A stretch of DNA of 18,340 nucleotides, from assembly GCA_036399715.1 (NCBI GenBank), contig DASWMO010000083.1, positions 1 to 18,340 on the forward strand. The letters are read 5' to 3'. Every line of letters starts with the position of its first letter. Position 1 is the stretch's first letter. Source of the DNA: DASVSE01 sp036399715 (lineage in GTDB: Bacteria > Bacteroidota > Rhodothermia > Rhodothermales > Rubricoccaceae). Both the position numbers and the translations under genes were made by a program. The notes below the pieces were generated by a model. It was not told where the DNA came from. It ran no database searches and saw nothing but the letters and a program-made list of their open reading frames with translations. Positions 6,478 through 13,091 of the stretch are shown here, piece by piece.

Positions 6478-7772
6478 GGGTCTTCCGGGACACGGATCGG
6501 CGCTCCGGCGAGCCGTTTGAGGACGCGCGCCTTGAGCAGGCATTCGTCGAACTCGTCGTCCGCCTGGCTGTCCCACACGACGCCGCTGCCGACGCTGTAT
6601 CGGCCCCGGAATCCGCCGCCCGCATCGGGCGTGAGCGTCGCGGTGCGGATGGCGACGCTGAACGCCGCCGTCCCGAGGCCGCCCGCCTGACACGGTGCGG
6701 CGTAGCCGATGGCGCCGCAGTACGCCCCGCGCGGACCGTCTTCGAGCATCCGCAGGATCTCGACTGCCCGGCGCTTCGGGGCGCCCGTGACCGAGCCGCA
6801 CGGGAACGTCGCCGTGAGCACATCCGACAGGCCAACGTCGGGGCGCAGGCGGGCCGTGACGGTCGAGGTCATCTGCGTCAGCGTCGCATAGCGCTCCGCA
6901 GCGAACAGGGCCGGCACGCGGACGGACCCGGCCTCGGCGACACGCGAGACGTCGTTGCGGAGCAGGTCGACGATCATGAGGTTCTCGGCGCGGTCCTTCG
7001 CACGCGCAACGAGTTCGGCCGCGAGGCGGTCGTCGGCGGCGGGCGTCGCGCCGCGCGGCGTGGTCCCTTTCATCGGCCGCGCCGTGATCGTCCGCCCGTC
7101 GGGGCCGGTGTCCACGCGGACGAACAGCTCGGGCGAGACGGAGAGCAGGGTCGTCTCGCCGAGGTTCAGAAAGCCGCCGTACGGCACGGGCTGCCCGGCG
7201 CGGAGGGCGGCGTAGAGTGCGGCCGGCGCGGCGTCGGTGCGGAAGGTCAGCGGCGCCGTGAGGTTGACCTGGTACACGTCGCCGTCGCGGATGTGCGCGC
7301 GCGCGCGGTCGATGCGGTCGCGGTACTCCTCCCGTGACAGGGCGAAGGTGAGGTCGCGGATGGACGCGCCGTCGGCGAGGGCGTTGAAATCAGTGCCGAG
7401 CGCGCCGAGGCGTTCGGGCGCGCGGTAAACCCCGAACCAGACGAGCGGGACGGACGGGTCCGCCTCGGTCGGTGCGAGCCCGTCTACCACGGCCGCGCCG
7501 GCCTCGTAGGCGAGCATCCCGGCGACGTGGAAGCCCTCGGCGAGCGCGGCGTCGGCCGCGGCGAGGGCCGGGCGGACGTCAGCGAGCGTCTCCGCCGCGA
7601 TGATGCGGACGGGCGCCTCGAACAGGAGCGCGCCGCCATGGCCCGAGTCGGCGTCGGGGCGGGCGCTGTCGAGCAGGACCGTGCCCGGCCGGGCGAGGCG
7701 GAGAGCGAGACAGTCGGGCACGCGGGCGTGGACGCGCAGAGCGCGAAAGGGTCCACCACGGTACTCGACCAC
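6474..7772 (-). CDS. pabB: Aminodeoxychorismate synthase component I
   Basis: A 432-aa chorismate-binding enzyme that aminates chorismate to aminodeoxychorismate, normally with a glutamine amidotransferase partner (PabA/TrpG) not present here. The C-terminal two-thirds carries the family blocks: SREEYRDRIDRARAHIRDGD (146-165), VYQVNLTAPL (166-175), SPELFVRV (213-220), ARPMKGTTPRG (231-241), ENLMIVDLLRNDVSRV (263-278), TFPCGSVTGAPKRRAVEIL (322-340), GAYCGAIGY (349-357) and VGSGVVWDSQADDEFDE (394-410). Lys235 in the MKGT motif is the residue that separates PabB (PIKGT) from anthranilate and isochorismate synthases (usually PIAGT). The N-terminal domain is shortened but complete for this subgroup. 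Start is GTG at 7772, 24 bases after the preceding stop; the next gene overlaps by 4 bases. Confidence 0.95.
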   Translation of the reverse strand: MVEYRGGPFRALRVHARVPDCLALRLARPGTVLLDSARPDADSGHGGALLFEAPVRIIAAETLADVRPALAAADAALAEGFHVAGMLAYEAGAAVVDGLAPTEADPSVPLVWFGVYRAPERLGALGTDFNALADGASIRDLTFALSREEYRDRIDRARAHIRDGDVYQVNLTAPLTFRTDAAPAALYAALRAGQPVPYGGFLNLGETTLLSVSPELFVRVDTGPDGRTITARPMKGTTPRGATPAADDRLAAELVARAKDRAENLMIVDLLRNDVSRVAEAGSVRVPALFAAERYATLTQMTSTVTARLRPDVGLSDVLTATFPCGSVTGAPKRRAVEILRMLEDGPRGAYCGAIGYAAPCQAGGLGTAAFSVAIRTATLTPDAGGGFRGRYSVGSGVVWDSQADDEFDECLLKARVLKRLAGAPIRVPEDP

Positions 7773-7796
7773 GCGGGGCCGGGTTGCCCGCGCGGC

Positions 7797-8279
7797 CTAG
7801 TTGCCGCCGTAGGCCGCGACGGCGCCGTCGGCGCCGGTGAGGTTGGCGAGGGCGGGCCCGAGGGCGGCGCGGAAGTCGCGCGCGCGCATCCGCTCGACGA
7901 CGTCGCCGCGGCCGGCGCAGTAGCCGAGGAGCGCGTGCGGGCGCTGGAGGTGCTGCAGGCCCTCGCGGACGACCCACATGTGCCACGGCCGCACGTCCGG
8001 CTCGAACGGCCCGACGAGGCGCGCGTAGAGTCGGTTCGCGGCCCGCTCGCAGTCGGCCTCGGACGGCATCTCGCCGAGTTCGAGCAGCCGCTGGAGGCCG
8101 CCCCAGATGTAGCCGGCGAGGAAGTCGTGCTGGCCGTCCGTGAGCGCGAAGCCCGACTGCGGGCCGGCGTAGCCGAGATCCTGGAGGGGGATGCGGATGC
8201 ACGCCTCGACGTGCGAGACGGCCTCGCGGATCATGGACTCGACGTAGGCCGGGGACTTGGGCGGGAGCGGGCGGGGCAT
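7797..8279 (-). CDS. Hypothetical protein, 160 aa
   Basis: I do not recognise this protein. It begins MPRPLPPKSPAYVESMIREA at an ATG at 8279, is predicted mostly helical and soluble, and has no signal peptide or membrane segment. It contains an aromatic-rich middle (HDFLAGYIWGGLQRLLELGE, residues about 51-70; WHMWVVREGLQHL, about 99-111) and a histidine/cysteine scatter without a metal-binding spacing I can name. Third positions are strongly GC, as in its neighbours, which supports it being real. It lies 24 bases upstream of pabB on the same strand and is likely co-transcribed with the p-aminobenzoate genes, but that does not define its function. It is preceded by a 176-base gap with several hairpins that separates it from rfbC. 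Confidence 0.75.
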   Translation of the reverse strand: MPRPLPPKSPAYVESMIREAVSHVEACIRIPLQDLGYAGPQSGFALTDGQHDFLAGYIWGGLQRLLELGEMPSEADCERAANRLYARLVGPFEPDVRPWHMWVVREGLQHLQRPHALLGYCAGRGDVVERMRARDFRAALGPALANLTGADGAVAAYGGN

Positions 8280-8380
8280 TCGGGCGGAGGGGATGGTCCG
8301 TGTCTCCCATGCCGACGCCGTGCGCGCCGCCGCGCCGCCGCGTTCAGTCGCCGTCGATGTCGCTTCACCGTGCCGCCTCG

Positions 8381-8442
8381 CTCGGTTGAGGCCGAGACGG
8401 ACCGGAGCGGAGGGTGCCGTCCCGGTCCGAGACGCCGGACCG
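8381..8442. other. Cluster of alternative hairpins between rfbC and the 160-aa gene
   Basis: Three perfect inverted repeats occur in 62 bases: ctcgg/ccgag (8381-8385 with 8392-8396, loop 6), cggaccgg/ccggtccg (8398-8405 with 8422-8429, loop 16) and cggtccg/cggaccg (8423-8429 with 8436-8442, loop 6). The last two share the arm at 8422-8429 and are mutually exclusive. They lie 13 to 75 bases past the rfbC stop in the direction of transcription. No T-tract follows. A terminator, a 3' stabilising element or an attenuator-like switch are all possible. Confidence 0.5.
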
Positions 8443-8455
8443 ACAGCGCAGCCCG

Positions 8456-8986
8456 TCAGGGCGCCCAGTCGGGGTAGGCCGCGTCGCGGTCGTGAATCAC
8501 GCGGACTGCCTCGGGCCAGGCGATCCCGAACGCCGGATCGTCGTAGCGGACGCCGAAGGCGGCGTCGGGGACGTAGGGCGCCGAGATGGTGTAGGACGCC
8601 TCGGTCGCGTCGGCGAGGGTGAGGAACCCGTGCGCGCACCCTTCCGGGATGTAGAGGGCGTCGCCGTTCTCCGGCGTGAGCGTCGCGGCTGCCCAGCGGC
8701 CGCGTGTCGGCGAGCCCGTCCGGAGGTCGAGGCAGACGTCGAAGAGCGCGCCGCGCGTGCAGCGGACGAGCTTGGCCTCGGCGTGCGGCGCGCGCTGGGC
8801 GTGCATCCCGCGCAGCGTCCCGCGGAGCGTGTTGAACGAGACCGAGCACTGCACCACCGCCGCCGCGATCCCTTGTGCGGCAAAGACATCGCCATCCCAC
8901 GTTCGCGCAAAGTGTCCACGCGCGTCCACGTGGCGTTCGGGGCGGACGATGACGCAGCCGGGGATGTCGGTCGGGATAAACTGCAT
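8456..8986 (-). CDS. rfbC: dTDP-4-dehydrorhamnose 3,5-epimerase family protein
   Basis: A 176-aa RmlC-type cupin, the normal size for the family. It epimerises C3 and/or C5 of nucleotide-linked 4-keto-6-deoxysugars. Visible: VDARGHFARTW (20-30), CSVSFNTLRGTLRGMHAQ (47-64) with catalytic His62, KLVRCTRGALFDVCLDLR (72-89), ALYIPEGCAHGFLTL (110-124), SYTISAPYVPD (131-141) with conserved Tyr132 and Tyr138, and RYDDPAFGIAWP (147-158). The usual DYY segment reads APY, so one of two adjacent tyrosines is replaced by proline. It is the last gene of the polysaccharide run, 69 bases after the C-methyltransferase. That pairing suggests the substrate may be a C-methylated or other modified deoxysugar rather than plain rhamnose; rmlA, rmlB and rmlD are absent from the window. 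Confidence 0.92.
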   Translation of the reverse strand: MQFIPTDIPGCVIVRPERHVDARGHFARTWDGDVFAAQGIAAAVVQCSVSFNTLRGTLRGMHAQRAPHAEAKLVRCTRGALFDVCLDLRTGSPTRGRWAAATLTPENGDALYIPEGCAHGFLTLADATEASYTISAPYVPDAAFGVRYDDPAFGIAWPEAVRVIHDRDAAYPDWAP

Positions 8987-9055
8987 CAGTTCGGGATGAA
9001 GACGTAGACAGCCGACGTGGAATCGCGGGCTCGCGTCCCCTGTACCAGCCCGTCC

Positions 9056-10327
9056 TCAGAAGACCTCGACGGCGGGGATCGGGACGACAAACTGGCCGCC
9101 CCAGGCGCGGATGCCGGACATCTGCTCGGCGATCTCGTCGCGGAGGTTCCACGGCAGCAGCAGCAGGTAGTCGGGCTTCGTCTCGAAGATGTGCGACGGG
9201 TCGTAGATCGGGAGGCGCGTGCCGGGCGTGAAGGTGCCCTGCTTTACCGGATTGCGGTCGACGGTGTAGGCGACGAGATCGGTACGGATGCCGCAGTAGT
9301 TCAGCAGGGTGTTGCCCTTGCCGGGCGCGCCGTAGCCGGCGACCGTCTTGCCGTCGCGGGCGGCGGCGATGAGGAAGTCCAGCAGGCCGCGCTTGACTTC
9401 GCGCGTGCGCTCGGCGAACGCGTCGTAGGTCGCGAGGCGGTCCACGCCCCACGCGGCCTCCTCGGCAAGGAGGGTGAGCGCGCGGGCCTCGGGCGGGCGC
9501 GTGCCGGCGTGGCAGCCGTAGATCCGGAGCGAGCCGCCGTGCGTCGGCAGGCGCTCGACGTCGAAGAGGTCGAGGCCGTGGCGGGCGAAGACGCGGCGGA
9601 CGGCCGTGAACGAGAAGTAGCTGTAGTGCTCGTGGTAGATCGTGTCGAACTGCCCCCCGTCGATCAGCTCGACGAGGTGCGGGAACTCCATCGTGATCAC
9701 GCCCTCGGGCGCGAGGAGCGTCTTCATGCCCGCCACGAACGCGTTGAGGTGCGGCGTGTGCGCGAGGACGTTGTTGCCGAGCAGCAGGTCCGCCCGGATT
9801 CCCTCCCCGACCATCCGCTGCGCCTCGTCGTCGTCGAAGAAGGCGACGCGCGTCGGAATGCCGCGCTCGCGTGCGACGGCGGCGACGTTGGCCGCCGGCT
9901 CGACGCCGAGGCACGGAATGCCCCGGGCGACGGCGTGCTGCAGGAGGTAGCCGTCGTTGGAGGCGATCTCGACGACGAGGCTCTCGGGACCGAGCCCGAA
10001 CCGGTCGGTGACCGTCTCGACGTAGCGCCGCGCGTGCTCGACCCACGAGTCCGAGTAGGACGAGAAGTAGGCGTAGTCCGAAAAGATGTCGCCCGGGTCC
10101 ACGTCGTGGTGGATCTGGACGAGTGAGCACGCCTCGCAGACGAGCGCGTGGAGCGGGTAGAACGTCTCGCCGTGGGCAGCACGGTCCGGGGGGACCAGGC
10201 TCTGGCACGGCGGGCTCAGGCCGAGGTCCACGACCGAGTGGTGCAGCGGCGCGCCGCACGAGCGGCAGGCGAGGCCGGCCGTGCCGGAGAGGGCGAGGTC
10301 GGCAGCGTCGGGCATGAGAATCTGCAT
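9056..10327 (-). CDS. SAM-dependent sugar C-methyltransferase (TylC3-like)
   Basis: A 423-aa three-domain enzyme of the nucleotide-sugar C-methyltransferase family (TylC3/EvaC/NovU type), which puts a methyl group on C3 of a 4-keto deoxysugar. An N-terminal zinc-binding domain has Cys21-x2-Cys24 and Cys64-x2-Cys67. The class I methyltransferase domain contains VVEIASNDGYLLQHA (118-132) and LLLGNNVLAHTPHLNAFV (181-198), and the segment YHEHYSYFSFTAV (231-243) carries the family's active-site His/Tyr residues. A C-terminal Rossmann-like domain contains TVAGYGAPGKGNTLLNYCG (328-346) and LPWNLRDEI (391-399). The ATG at 10327 precedes the zinc domain by about 20 residues. It sits 59 bases after the epimerase/dehydratase and 69 before rfbC, consistent with one pathway to a branched-chain deoxysugar. 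The exact sugar cannot be deduced. Confidence 0.93.
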   Translation of the reverse strand: MQILMPDAADLALSGTAGLACRSCGAPLHHSVVDLGLSPPCQSLVPPDRAAHGETFYPLHALVCEACSLVQIHHDVDPGDIFSDYAYFSSYSDSWVEHARRYVETVTDRFGLGPESLVVEIASNDGYLLQHAVARGIPCLGVEPAANVAAVARERGIPTRVAFFDDDEAQRMVGEGIRADLLLGNNVLAHTPHLNAFVAGMKTLLAPEGVITMEFPHLVELIDGGQFDTIYHEHYSYFSFTAVRRVFARHGLDLFDVERLPTHGGSLRIYGCHAGTRPPEARALTLLAEEAAWGVDRLATYDAFAERTREVKRGLLDFLIAAARDGKTVAGYGAPGKGNTLLNYCGIRTDLVAYTVDRNPVKQGTFTPGTRLPIYDPSHIFETKPDYLLLLPWNLRDEIAEQMSGIRAWGGQFVVPIPAVEVF

Positions 10328-10386
10328 CGGACAGCGGGCGGGTTCACGTGCGGTATCGGCGGGCCACGGCGCGGGTCAACCGGTTG

Positions 10387-11424
10387 CTACGCGGCAAGCG
10401 CCTCGGCCGGGCGCAAGTCGGGCGTGAGTTTGCCGGCGTCGAGCATCTGCTGGAGGCGCGCGATGCGCGAGTAGCGCGGGCCCTCGAACACGTCTGGCGT
10501 GAGACCGAGGCCGGTGAGCGCGTCGCGCAGTTCGCGGACGCCGTCGCGGACGGTCCACCGCGGCGCCCACGCGGGCAGGTGCTGGCTGATCTTGTCGAAC
10601 GCAACCTGGTAGCTGCGCGCGTCCGGGCTCGCGCCGTCGGCGAAGGTGACTTCGCAGCCTGGGACTTCGTCGCCGACGATCCGGGCGACGTCGCGGACCT
10701 GGTAGTTCTCGCCCGCGCGGCCGACGTTGAAGGCCTCGTTGTGGACCGCCTCGCGCGGGGCGCCGAGCGCGGCGACGACGGCGCTGGAGACGTCTTCGAC
10801 ATGGATGAGCGGCCGCCACGGCGTCCCGTCGGAGAGCATCCGGATCGCGCCCGTCGCCACGGCCCACGCCGTCAGGTTGTTGACCACGAGGTCGAAGCGG
10901 AGGCGCGGCGAGACGCCGTAGACGGTCGCGTTGCGCATGAAGACCGGTGAGAACGTGTCCGACGCAAGCGCGCGGAGCCCGATCTCGGCGTCGACCTTGG
11001 CCTGCCCGTATGGCGTGACCGGGTGAAAGTCGGCCGTCTCGGTTACCGCGTCCTGCCCGGCCGCACCGTACAGGCTGCACGACGACGCAAAGACGAAGCG
11101 CCCGACCCCGGCCTCGCGGGCGAGCCGCCCGAGGCGGACGGACGCCTCGGCGTTGACGGCGTGCGTCAGTCCGGGCGAGAGGTTGCCGAGCGGGTCGTTG
11201 GAGAGGTTGGCGAGGTGCACGACGGCGTCGAAGCCGTCGAGGTCCGCAACGGTCGCGTCGCGAATGTCGAGGCGGCGCGCCGGCAGATCGGGCGTCGGCG
11301 CACCGAAGGCGCACGCCGAGAAGAGGCCCGCGTCGAGGCCGACGACGGTGTGGCCGGCGGACTGGAGCAGCGGCGCGAGGACGGTGCCGATGTAGCCGTC
11401 GTGGCCGGCGAGAAGGATGCGCAT
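10387..11424 (-). CDS. NAD-dependent epimerase/dehydratase (extended SDR) acting on nucleotide sugars
   Basis: A 345-aa extended short-chain dehydrogenase. The N-terminal Rossmann motif is MRILLAGHDGYIGTVLAPLL (1-20, Gly7/Gly10/Gly13). Further blocks are VVHLANLSNDPLG (68-80), the active-site serine region FVFASSCSLYGA (110-121), the catalytic YGQAK (Tyr139, Lys143), FMRNATVYGVSPRLRFDLVV (162-181), RPLIHVEDVSSAV (204-216) and NEAFNVGRAGENY (229-241). I chose the ATG at 11424 immediately before the nucleotide-binding strand; the frame extends to 11538 but adds only arginine- and proline-rich sequence. Reaction type (4-epimerase, dehydratase or 4-ketoreductase) is undetermined. Position before the C-methyltransferase and 3,5-epimerase suggests it serves the same deoxysugar. 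A pair of identical 12-bp repeats lies just upstream. Confidence 0.9.
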   Translation of the reverse strand: MRILLAGHDGYIGTVLAPLLQSAGHTVVGLDAGLFSACAFGAPTPDLPARRLDIRDATVADLDGFDAVVHLANLSNDPLGNLSPGLTHAVNAEASVRLGRLAREAGVGRFVFASSCSLYGAAGQDAVTETADFHPVTPYGQAKVDAEIGLRALASDTFSPVFMRNATVYGVSPRLRFDLVVNNLTAWAVATGAIRMLSDGTPWRPLIHVEDVSSAVVAALGAPREAVHNEAFNVGRAGENYQVRDVARIVGDEVPGCEVTFADGASPDARSYQVAFDKISQHLPAWAPRWTVRDGVRELRDALTGLGLTPDVFEGPRYSRIARLQQMLDAGKLTPDLRPAEALAA

Positions 11425-11444
11425 CGGGAGGGCGAGGGTTCGGG

Positions 11445-11478
11445 CCGGACGGTGCAAAGGTCGTACCCGGACGGTGCA
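11445..11478. repeat. Two 12-bp direct repeats upstream of the sugar epimerase gene
   Basis: The 12-mer ccggacggtgca occurs at 11445-11456 and again at 11467-11478, 22 bases apart start to start, close to two helical turns. It lies 21-54 bases upstream of the epimerase start at 11424. It could be a regulator binding pair, but no regulator is known and GC-rich sequence makes short chance repeats likely. Confidence 0.4.
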
Positions 11479-11542
11479 GGCACCTGCCGGCGGTCGCGGG
11501 CGGAACACCAGTGCCCGGTGTGGAGGGCTCGAATACACCGCA

Positions 11543-11568
11543 AGGCCGCCCGGCGGTACGGACGGCCT
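11543..11568 (-). terminator. GC-rich hairpin downstream of the 94-aa gene
   Basis: Arms 11543-11551 and 11560-11568 pair at 8 of 9 positions around an 8-base loop. It begins about 50 bases past the TAA of the 94-aa gene in its direction of transcription. No T-tract follows, so its role as a terminator is uncertain; it may separate the small gene's transcript from the epimerase operon. Confidence 0.35.
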
Positions 11569-11619
11569 CGCGGACCGGGTCGAAACGGGTGAGAAGCGGT
11601 CTCCTTGCGCCCGTGCGCG

Positions 11620-11904
11620 TTACGCCTTCGCGATGTGAACCTCGAAGTTGTCTCCCTCGCTGCGGCGGCTGTACACCTTGTATGCGTCCTCGAAGTTGCG
11701 GCGCATGTAGTTCCGAATGCCCTGCACCTCGTTCTTGGACGCCTCGAACGTGAGGACCTGGCTGGCCGACAGCCCCGAGACCTGGTCGCCGATGGTGGAA
11801 TACTTGCTGCGGCGCTGACCGCGGCGGCTGCGGCGCGCGACAGCGTCAGCGTCGTTGACCACTTCAAACTTGAACTCCGTGCTGGTACGTGCCTTTTTTG
11901 CCAT
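11620..11904 (-). CDS. Small basic protein, 94 aa, unknown function
   Basis: I do not recognise the family. The protein starts MAKKARTSTEFKFEVVNDAD, has a very basic patch (ARRSRRGQRRSKYS, about residues 23-36), and a second half with alternating strand/helix character (SASQVLTFEASKNEVQGIRN, 46-65; YMRRNFEDAYKVYSRRSEGD, 66-85) ending NFEVHIAKA. There is no signal peptide or membrane segment. Size, charge and folded look suggest a nucleic-acid-binding or ribosome-associated role, which is inference only. Codon use differs from its neighbours: third positions are less GC-extreme and include CGT, GGT, GCT and AAA, which may reflect high expression. It begins with ATG at 11904, has a 93-base leader that is richer in A and T than the surroundings, ends with TAA, and is not glycan-related in any visible way. 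Confidence 0.85.
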   Translation of the reverse strand: MAKKARTSTEFKFEVVNDADAVARRSRRGQRRSKYSTIGDQVSGLSASQVLTFEASKNEVQGIRNYMRRNFEDAYKVYSRRSEGDNFEVHIAKA

Positions 11905-11997
11905 GGGAGGAATCGCGGTGGAATGGATCTAGGAAGGAGCGGGTGCTCGAAACGTCGTACGGTCCGATGCATTGCCCGTGCCCACCTGTTCCCCACC

Positions 11998-13041
11998 CTA
12001 GATTGTATTTACACAATCTCCACCTGCCATCCAGATCCATGGTCCTGCGTCGGCGGCTTTTGCTGTCACCCGCACCGGGTTGTGCACCGGTCGCCCGGGC
12101 CAGTGGGTCCACCCGAGGTAATTGTCGACTCCGGGCAGAACGAGCCGCCGCAGCACATCCGGACGGACGGCGTAGCCGAGGCTCGCGGCGAGCGCACGGG
12201 CGCGGGCCGCCGAGCCGAGGTCCGCCTGCCCCGTCGCGCGGAGGTAGACCGCGAGCGTCCGCAGGCCGTCGAGCGCCGAGCCGGCAGAGGGCCGGCCGGC
12301 CTCGCGGGCGAGCCACTCGGCACGCGTGAGGTGGACCGTCGAGGCGGCATGGATGCGGTAGCCGAAGAGCGCCTCGGGGACGTACGCGAACGGCCCGAGG
12401 AGGGCCGCATGAGCGACGATCAGCCGGTCCGATCCGTGCAGCCGGTGGGGTCCGATGCGGTCGAGCGCAGCGCGGCGGAAGACTCCGTGGATGGCCGCGT
12501 TGACGTCGTTGGACCGCAGCACGGCGCGGTACCGCGCGAGCGCGTCGGACGCGCCCGAGCCGGCGGGAAGTGGCCGTTCGAGCGCGGCATCGTAACGGTA
12601 GACCTCACCGTCGGGGTCGACGTAGTAGCGCGCGGCGGCGTCGAAGGCGAACGGCTGGTCGTTTTCCCCGACGAGCGTCGTCCCGCCGTACGCGAGGACC
12701 GCCTCCGGGGCGCGGTCGAGGGCGCCGACGAGGCACTCGAGGAAGGTGGGCGCGTGGCGGTCGTCGTAGGCGGCGAGCGCGAACAGCGGCGCCCGCGCGA
12801 GCGCGGCGGCCCGGTTGGCGTTGGGAAGGGCCCCAATGTTGGTCGCATTGCGGCTCACGCGTACGCGGGAGTCCTGGCGGGCGGCGTCGCTCAGGATGTC
12901 CGGCGTCGCATCCGTGGACGCGTTGTCGACCGCGACGAGTTCGAAGTCGGCGAAGGTGCCTCCGAGGAGGTCGTCCAGCGTGCGCTGCAGAAACCGCTCG
13001 CCGTTGTACACGGGCAGGCCGACGGAGACGCGAGGAATCAT
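11998..13041 (-). CDS. Glycosyltransferase family 2
   Basis: A 347-aa GT-A fold transferase, adding a sugar from a nucleotide donor on the cytoplasmic side during glycan assembly. Start ATG at 13041 gives MIPRVSVGLPVYNGERFLQR. The first strand/loop is followed by ELVAVDNASTDATPDIL (34-50), the SRNATNIGALPNANRAAALA segment (63-82), and AYDDRHAPTFLE (91-102), where Asp93-Asp94 fill the DxD-type metal site. Near position 218 IHGVFRRAALDRIG and then LHGSDRLIVAHAALLGPF match the acceptor-side half of family 2 enzymes. The last 20 or so codons (about 12001-12066) have unusually A/T-rich third positions and end VNTI before TAG, quite unlike the rest of the gene. The tail may therefore be an extension after loss of an original stop. 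It is 50 bases downstream of the WecG-like gene. Confidence 0.9.
   Translation of the reverse strand: MIPRVSVGLPVYNGERFLQRTLDDLLGGTFADFELVAVDNASTDATPDILSDAARQDSRVRVSRNATNIGALPNANRAAALARAPLFALAAYDDRHAPTFLECLVGALDRAPEAVLAYGGTTLVGENDQPFAFDAAARYYVDPDGEVYRYDAALERPLPAGSGASDALARYRAVLRSNDVNAAIHGVFRRAALDRIGPHRLHGSDRLIVAHAALLGPFAYVPEALFGYRIHAASTVHLTRAEWLAREAGRPSAGSALDGLRTLAVYLRATGQADLGSAARARALAASLGYAVRPDVLRRLVLPGVDNYLGWTHWPGRPVHNPVRVTAKAADAGPWIWMAGGDCVNTI
12000..12019. promoter_or_regulatory. AT-rich inverted repeat and possible -10 box upstream of the 94-aa gene
   Basis: agattgt (12000-12006) and acaatct (12013-12019) form a perfect 7-bp inverted repeat with a 6-base spacer, in the most AT-rich spot of the window. 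It overlaps the last codons and stop of the GT2 gene. On the minus strand it contains TACAAT, one base from a TATAAT -10 box, about 100 bases before the 94-aa start. No good -35 or Bacteroidota -33/-7 pair was found. It could instead be an operator or the hairpin ending the GT2 transcript. Confidence 0.4.
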
Positions 13042-13091
13042 GAGAGGCGGGTCGACAGGGTCGCGAGAAGGTCGTCTCCGACCGGCGTACG

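Noticed and set aside
7797..10259. 820-codon minus frame running from the C-methyltransferase through rfbC into the 160-aa gene
   Set aside because: Only the last 160 codons look like protein. The rest is out of frame with the clearly identified rfbC and methyltransferase and is Arg/Pro-rich, so this is not a fusion gene.
11425..11619. Possible small RNA or tRNA in the 195-base gap before the epimerase
   Set aside because: No T-loop or cloverleaf pattern and no promoter-terminator pair was found; only the direct repeats and one hairpin are visible.
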